Shown here piece by piece: positions 6,778 to 11,291 of a DNA stretch of 11,291 nt. Numbering within the stretch: the stretch's first letter is position 1; each line of letters starts with the position of its first letter. The notes under the pieces were generated by a model. That model worked only from the letters and a program-made list of their open reading frames with translations. It did not search any database and had not been told where the DNA came from. Both the position numbers and the translations under genes were made by a program. The DNA lies in assembly GCA_002391565.1 (NCBI GenBank), contig DGFH01000020.1:1-11291 (forward strand), read 5' to 3'. The stretch is from Anaerolineales bacterium UBA3905. Lineage in GTDB: Bacteria; Chloroflexota; Anaerolineae; Caldilineales; Caldilineaceae.

Positions 6778-7949
6778 GTGCGCACCCGGCCTTGCCCATT
6801 GCTGTGTTATACGACATTGGTCCGGCGGTGCATCAGGGCGCAGGACTGGCGCGTTACGCCGAGCGTCTGGCTGTTCATCTACGGCGCGAGCAGGCGCACA
6901 CTGTCACTCTTCAGCTCTTCTTTAACGCACACAGTGGACACATGCTGCCGGCTGCGTTGGCGGATGCGCCGTCGCATTCGCTGCGCCTGGGGCAGATCGC
7001 CTGGCGGCTCAGCGTCCTCGCCAGCCAGATGACGCGACAGCCCTATCGTCCGGTGGCTGGCCTTGTGAAGGGACAGGCGCCGTTGCTCTATCATGCCACC
7101 GAGCATCTCCTGCCTTACCTGACCACGCCCACCGTGCTCACCGTTCACGACCTGATCTTCGAGCGCTATCCTGAACACCACACCCGACGCAATGTCTGGT
7201 TCCTCAAGGTAGGCATGCGCCTTTTTACGCGTGCGGCGACGGCGATCATTGCGGTGAGTGAGCACACCCGCCGTGATCTGATCGATCTGTACGGGACAGC
7301 GCCGGAGAAAGTGCATGTGATCTATGAAGGCGTCGATCCTGTCTTTCGCCCGGCGCCTGCTGATGAGGTGGCGCATGTAGCCGCAGCGTACAGCCCCGAC
7401 CGCCCCTATCTGCTGATGGTCGGCACGTTGGAGCCGCGCAAGAATCATGCGGCGGCGCTGCATGCATTGGCGCAACTTAAGCGCGAAGGGCTGCCTCATC
7501 GACTGGTCATTGCAGGCGGCCAGGGCTGGCTCTTCGAACCGATCCGCCGACTGGTGGATGAACTGGGGTTGACGCAGGATGTGGTGTTCGCGGGCTACGT
7601 GCCGGCAGCGGAGTTGCCGCCGCTCTACACGGGCGCAGCGTGTGTGTTGCTGCCAAGCCTGTACGAAGGGTTTGGTTTTCCCGCGTTGGAGGCGATGGCG
7701 TGCGGCGCACCGGTTGTCTGCAGCGATGTCAGCAGTTTGCCCGAAGTGACCGGCGCCGCTGCGCTGCATATCCCGCCGCATGACCCGGCTGCACTCGCTG
7801 CGGCGGTGCGCCTGGTCGTGACGCAACCCACGTTGGCTGCGGCATTGCGTCAGCAAGGTTTGATTCGGGCGGCGCGCTTCCGTTGGGAAACTGCTGCGGC
7901 GGAAACCGCCGCCCTCTATCGACGCGTGGCAGCCACCTTTTTCGCCTGA
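6774..7949 (+). CDS. Glycosyltransferase family 4 protein
   Basis: The 391-residue protein is a GT-B fold retaining glycosyltransferase. The N-terminal domain has a glycine-rich acceptor-side loop (QGAGLARYAE, 21-30) and VHDLIF (124-129). The C-terminal domain begins near GTLEPRKNH (217-225), carries IAGGQGW (246-252), and has the E-x7-E nucleotide-sugar motif EGFGFPALEAMACG (E298, E306). It would transfer a sugar from a nucleotide donor to a lipid-linked or polysaccharide acceptor at the cytoplasmic face of the membrane. Donor and acceptor cannot be read from the sequence. The start is a GTG at 6774 overlapping the udk stop (GTGA), which implies translational coupling. The next gene is an O-antigen ligase-like protein, which suggests a role in surface or exopolysaccharide synthesis. 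A small hairpin (7959-7977, CGCCA/TGGCG) after the stop lacks a T-run. Confidence 0.9.
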   Translation: MSAHPALPIAVLYDIGPAVHQGAGLARYAERLAVHLRREQAHTVTLQLFFNAHSGHMLPAALADAPSHSLRLGQIAWRLSVLASQMTRQPYRPVAGLVKGQAPLLYHATEHLLPYLTTPTVLTVHDLIFERYPEHHTRRNVWFLKVGMRLFTRAATAIIAVSEHTRRDLIDLYGTAPEKVHVIYEGVDPVFRPAPADEVAHVAAAYSPDRPYLLMVGTLEPRKNHAAALHALAQLKREGLPHRLVIAGGQGWLFEPIRRLVDELGLTQDVVFAGYVPAAELPPLYTGAACVLLPSLYEGFGFPALEAMACGAPVVCSDVSSLPEVTGAAALHIPPHDPAALAAAVRLVVTQPTLAAALRQQGLIRAARFRWETAAAETAALYRRVAATFFA

Positions 7950-8003
7950 AGATGAAGTAGCGCCAGGTGTGGCGACTGCTTCTGGTGATGAGCGCTGATC
8001 GGT

Positions 8004-8009
8004 TACAAT
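8004..8009 (+). promoter_or_regulatory. -10 box (TACAAT) upstream of the O-antigen ligase-like gene
   Basis: GGTTACAATGG contains TACAAT, five of six matches to the -10 consensus, 46 bp before the chosen start. No clear -35 hexamer was found at 16-18 bp. It suggests that this gene can be transcribed apart from the upstream unit. Confidence 0.35.
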
Positions 8010-8054
8010 GGTGGGCGCGTTTATGGGCGCGTAACTTTCAAGCTAGAGGTTGTT

Positions 8055-9515
8055 TTGTTACAGCAAACCTATCGTACTTTTCAAGAAGCACTATTCTCAT
8101 CGAATCCATTGGTGCGCCGTTCGGTCTTGGCGGGAGTACTGGCCAGCGGGCTGCTGGCGATCACGCTGTTCATCGGTGTGGCTGGCCCGGTATTGGCGTT
8201 GGCCGCGGCGGCCGCAATCATCGGCGGTGTGCTGATCCTGAATGATACACACTGGGGTTTTGTGGCGCTGTGCGGCGTCGTCTTCTTGATTCCCTTCGCC
8301 AGTTTGCCCTTCTCGATTGGCTTCAAACCGACCTTTCTCGACCTGGCGCTAAGCGCGCTCTTTTTTGTGTGGCTCTTCAAGCTGATCATCGGGCAACAGG
8401 AGGAGTTCATCGCTTCGCCGCTTGGGTTGTTGGTGCTGCTCTTCATGCTGCTGGCGCTCTTCAGCTTTGCCTTGGGGCTGACGCACAGCCCGGCGAACAC
8501 CTTCTTGCTGCGCCGCTTCCTGGAGATTTTGATCGGCATCGCGCTCTTTTTTGTCGTGATCAACACCGTGCGCAGCGAGGGCGAAGCCGTGTGGGTCACG
8601 CGCTGGGTGATGCTGGCGGGCTGGGGCGCGGCGGCGATTGCTGTGATCTTCTATGTGCTGCCGCAAGAGATCACCGTCGGCATCCTCGACCGCATGGCGC
8701 GCTTCGACTATCCAGGCGGCTTTGGCGCGCTGCGTTTCATCGAGGATGACCCCAACGGCACGATGCGCGCCATCGGCACGGCGGTCGATCCCAACGTGCT
8801 CGGCGGCATGATGATCATCGTGGCGGCGTTGATGCTGCCGCAGCTTGTTTCCAGCCAGCCGATCTTCCCGCGCTGGTTCACCTTTGCGATGTGGGCAACG
8901 GCGGTGCTGGCGCTCTATCTCACCTATAGCCGTTCGGCGCTGCTTGGGCTGGCGGCGTCAATGGCGCTGCTGGCGGTGCTCAAATATCGCCGGTTGATTC
9001 CGCTCGGCATTGTCGGCGCGCTGTTGCTCCTGCTGCTGCCGGTGACGCAGGAATATGTGGCGCGGCTGGTCGAAGGCTTTGCCGGTCAAGATTTGGCGAC
9101 GCAGATGCGCTTTGGCGAGTACAAGGACGCGCTGATCCTGATCGAGCGCTACCCGCTCTTCGGCGTCGGCTTCACCGGCACGCCCGACATGGATATCTAC
9201 CTGGGCGTGAGTATGCTCTACCTGATCATCGCCGAAAACATGGGCATCATCGGGCTGGCGATGTTTGTGGCGGTGATGGTCGGCTTCTTCGTGATGGCGT
9301 GGCGAGCGTGGCGGCGCGGGCTGAACGTGCGCATGGAAGCGCTGCTGCTCGGCTACACCGGCGCCATCCTCGGCGCGCTGGTCAGCGGCGTCTTCGACCA
9401 CTACTGGTTCAACATGACCTATCCGCACATGACCGTGCTCTTCTGGCTCTACGTGGGGATGGCGACGGCGGTGATTTTGGTGAGCGAACAGGATCAGTCA
9501 GCATCAAAAACTTGA
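8055..9515 (+). CDS. O-antigen ligase / polysaccharide polymerase-like membrane protein (Wzy_C type)
   Basis: The 486-residue protein is almost entirely hydrophobic, with roughly ten to twelve predicted membrane helices and one larger extracytoplasmic loop (about residues 310-390). YLTYSRSALLGLAAS (S292, R293) fits the conserved T-x-S-R helix of the WaaL/Wzy superfamily. The loop ends with ERYPLFGVGFTG (364-375) and leads into LIIAENMGIIGLAMF (E394), matching the NP..GVG and ...E.G..GL.. pattern of these proteins; the His usual in that region is absent. Members polymerise or ligate lipid-linked glycans on the outer face of the membrane. The start is a TTG at 8055 with AGAGG 5 nt upstream; there is no good ATG nearby. 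It follows a glycosyltransferase gene, so the two may serve one glycan pathway. Ligase and polymerase cannot be told apart from sequence alone. Confidence 0.75.
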   Translation: MLQQTYRTFQEALFSSNPLVRRSVLAGVLASGLLAITLFIGVAGPVLALAAAAAIIGGVLILNDTHWGFVALCGVVFLIPFASLPFSIGFKPTFLDLALSALFFVWLFKLIIGQQEEFIASPLGLLVLLFMLLALFSFALGLTHSPANTFLLRRFLEILIGIALFFVVINTVRSEGEAVWVTRWVMLAGWGAAAIAVIFYVLPQEITVGILDRMARFDYPGGFGALRFIEDDPNGTMRAIGTAVDPNVLGGMMIIVAALMLPQLVSSQPIFPRWFTFAMWATAVLALYLTYSRSALLGLAASMALLAVLKYRRLIPLGIVGALLLLLLPVTQEYVARLVEGFAGQDLATQMRFGEYKDALILIERYPLFGVGFTGTPDMDIYLGVSMLYLIIAENMGIIGLAMFVAVMVGFFVMAWRAWRRGLNVRMEALLLGYTGAILGALVSGVFDHYWFNMTYPHMTVLFWLYVGMATAVILVSEQDQSASKT

Positions 9516-9557
9516 CCTGCCTCGCCACTGCGGTGGTTCGTTAACAAAAACTCAACA

Positions 9558-9589
9558 TTGACAGGTAGTACTATATTTAGTATTATAAT
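9558..9589 (+). promoter_or_regulatory. hicAB promoter with overlapping tandem repeats
   Basis: TTGACA (9558-9563) is a perfect -35 box. TATTAT (9581-9586) lies 17 bp further; a perfect TATAAT (9584-9589) overlaps it at 20-bp spacing. Two near-identical decamers, TAGTACTATA (9566-9575) and TAGTATTATA (9578-9587), sit 12 bp apart within the spacer and -10 region, so a bound repressor would block the promoter. The stretch is very AT-rich compared with its flanks. HicB-type antitoxins usually repress their own operon, which makes HicB the natural candidate for binding here. Confidence 0.65.
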
Positions 9590-9598
9590 TAGGGTGAA

Positions 9599-9847
9599 AT
9601 GTCAAAATCAGAGAAGTTGTTGGAAAAGATTCGCAACAACCCGAAAGCGGTTTCCTTCGACGACCTCGACAAGGTATTGCGTGGGTGTGGATTTGTTCGC
9701 CGGCAACCGCGTAGCGGATCGTCGCACTATTATTACACGTTTGGCGCGCTCACATTGTCAGTTCCGTACAAACGTCCTTATGTCAGAGAGATTTATGTGA
9801 AACAGGCGCTGGCTTTGATAGAGCAGGCTACTGAAAGCGAAGTATGA
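9599..9847 (+). CDS. hicA: HicA-family toxin (predicted mRNA interferase)
   Basis: The 82-residue protein has the small double-stranded-RNA-binding-like fold of HicA toxins: helix LLEKIRNNP, then VSFDDLDKVLRGCGFVRRQ, then SGSSHYYYTFG with the conserved catalytic-type His43 in the GS(S)H motif, then strand LTLSVPYKRPY and a C-terminal helix. HicA toxins cleave mRNA in the cytoplasm and stop translation until HicB binds them. It is longer than the minimal 60-residue HicA, with about 17 extra N-terminal residues, a form I associate with the MSK..KLL..IRNNP type. The ATG at 9599 has AGGG only 4 nt upstream. The stop overlaps the next start as ATGA, the normal toxin-first order for hicAB. Activity is not shown by the sequence. 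Confidence 0.85.
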   Translation: MSKSEKLLEKIRNNPKAVSFDDLDKVLRGCGFVRRQPRSGSSHYYYTFGALTLSVPYKRPYVREIYVKQALALIEQATESEV

Positions 9848-10332
9848 GAACAAACGACATCAATTACTACTTGTCTCTCCCTTACACGATCGAACTGATC
9901 CGTGAGGACGAAACGACCTGGTTTGCGCGCGTGGCGGAATTGCCCGGCTGCATGACGGAAGGCGACAGCCCTGCAGATGCAGTCGACATGATCCAGGATG
10001 CAATGGCAGGCTGGATAGAGCTGGCGCTGGAAGATGGCCGCGCCATCCCGGAACCAAAACATCTGGAAGAGTTCAGCGGCAAATTTGTCGTACGCGTGCC
10101 TAAATCTCTGCACCGTGATCTAGTTGCGGCTGCCGCCAGGGAAGAAGTGAGCTTGAATCAATTCATTGCAACCGAACTGGCACGCGTCGTTGGGCGCCCT
10201 CTGCCGGGTTCGATAAGGACTGCACCACCCGCCACCACACGGCGGCGCATGCTGGCGCAGGCAACCTTGCACGAAGACCATACGTCCTATCAAACTGAAA
10301 TCGACTCTGCTGAACCATCCAGCGAGCGATAA
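9844..10332 (+). CDS. hicB: HicB-family antitoxin with C-terminal ribbon-helix-helix domain
   Basis: The 162-residue protein begins with the HicB partial RNase H-like fold: YTIELIREDETTWFARVAELPGC (14-36), the MTEGDSPADAVDMIQDAM helix (37-54) and LALEDGRAIPEP (60-71). This part binds and blocks HicA. Residues 79-114 (GKFVVRVPKSLHRDL to IATEL) form a ribbon-helix-helix DNA-binding domain, so the protein probably also represses the hicAB promoter. A basic, Thr/Arg-rich tail of about 48 residues (115-162) follows and is likely disordered. The start overlaps the hicA stop (ATGA), which couples translation of the two. It ends 24 bp before lipA. Confidence 0.87.
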   Translation: MRTNDINYYLSLPYTIELIREDETTWFARVAELPGCMTEGDSPADAVDMIQDAMAGWIELALEDGRAIPEPKHLEEFSGKFVVRVPKSLHRDLVAAAAREEVSLNQFIATELARVVGRPLPGSIRTAPPATTRRRMLAQATLHEDHTSYQTEIDSAEPSSER

Positions 10333-10356
10333 TGATTCACCACATCAGGCGTACAC

Positions 10357-11291
<935 letters not shown>

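Noticed and set aside
6879..7856. Minus-strand open frame of 325 codons opposite the glycosyltransferase gene
   Set aside because: The plus-strand frame carries the GT4 motifs; the opposite frame is rich in Arg, His and Gln without recognisable domains, as expected for antisense of GC-rich coding DNA.
7959..7977. Small hairpin after the glycosyltransferase gene as a terminator
   Set aside because: The stem is only 5 bp plus 2 after a bulge and no T-run follows, so it cannot be called a terminator.
9524..9536. CCAC/GTGG hairpin after the O-antigen ligase-like gene as a terminator
   Set aside because: The stem is only about 4 bp and no T-tract follows it.

Overview
The window looks like a chromosomal segment of a moderately GC-rich bacterium, most likely a member of the Chloroflexota. 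This is inferred from the style of the proteins (a small hypothetical of a type I associate with that phylum, a ResB-like protein, a DinG with an N-terminal exonuclease) and from TGGTANAAT-like promoters; no rRNA, tRNA or other taxonomic marker is present. I see no insertion sequence, CRISPR array, phage gene or tRNA.

Layout. Bases 1-937 (minus strand) hold the first 312 codons of a D-aminoacylase-type amidohydrolase whose C-terminus lies outside the window. Its upstream region has a clean 8-bp inverted repeat over a possible -10 box. A small orphan protein (1171-1377, plus) follows, then a gene-poor stretch (1378-1804) with a strong G-U-containing hairpin and the probable dinG promoter. From 1805 to 7949 four genes run head to tail with overlaps or short gaps: an exonuclease-DinG helicase fusion, a ResB-like membrane protein, uridine kinase and a family 4 glycosyltransferase. 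They look like one transcription unit. After a 105-bp gap with its own -10 box comes a polytopic O-antigen ligase/polymerase-like protein (8055-9515). An AT-rich spacer with a TTGACA promoter and tandem repeats leads into a hicA-hicB toxin-antitoxin pair (9599-10332). Only 24 bp later, lipoyl synthase lipA starts (10357) and runs to the window edge, nearly complete.

How the genes fit together. The dinG-resB-udk-GT unit mixes DNA repair, membrane or cytochrome biogenesis, nucleotide salvage and glycan assembly, so it is probably a housekeeping operon of convenience and not one pathway. The glycosyltransferase and the O-antigen ligase-like protein together suggest exopolysaccharide or surface glycan synthesis. 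The hicAB pair is a small accessory module set directly in front of a core metabolic gene. I did not find a clear multi-gene novel system. The observations most worth checking are the Cys-to-Asp change at the expected metal-ligand position of the amidohydrolase, the hicAB promoter/operator that predicts a nearly leaderless toxin mRNA, the hicAB-lipA arrangement, and the palindrome upstream of the amidohydrolase.
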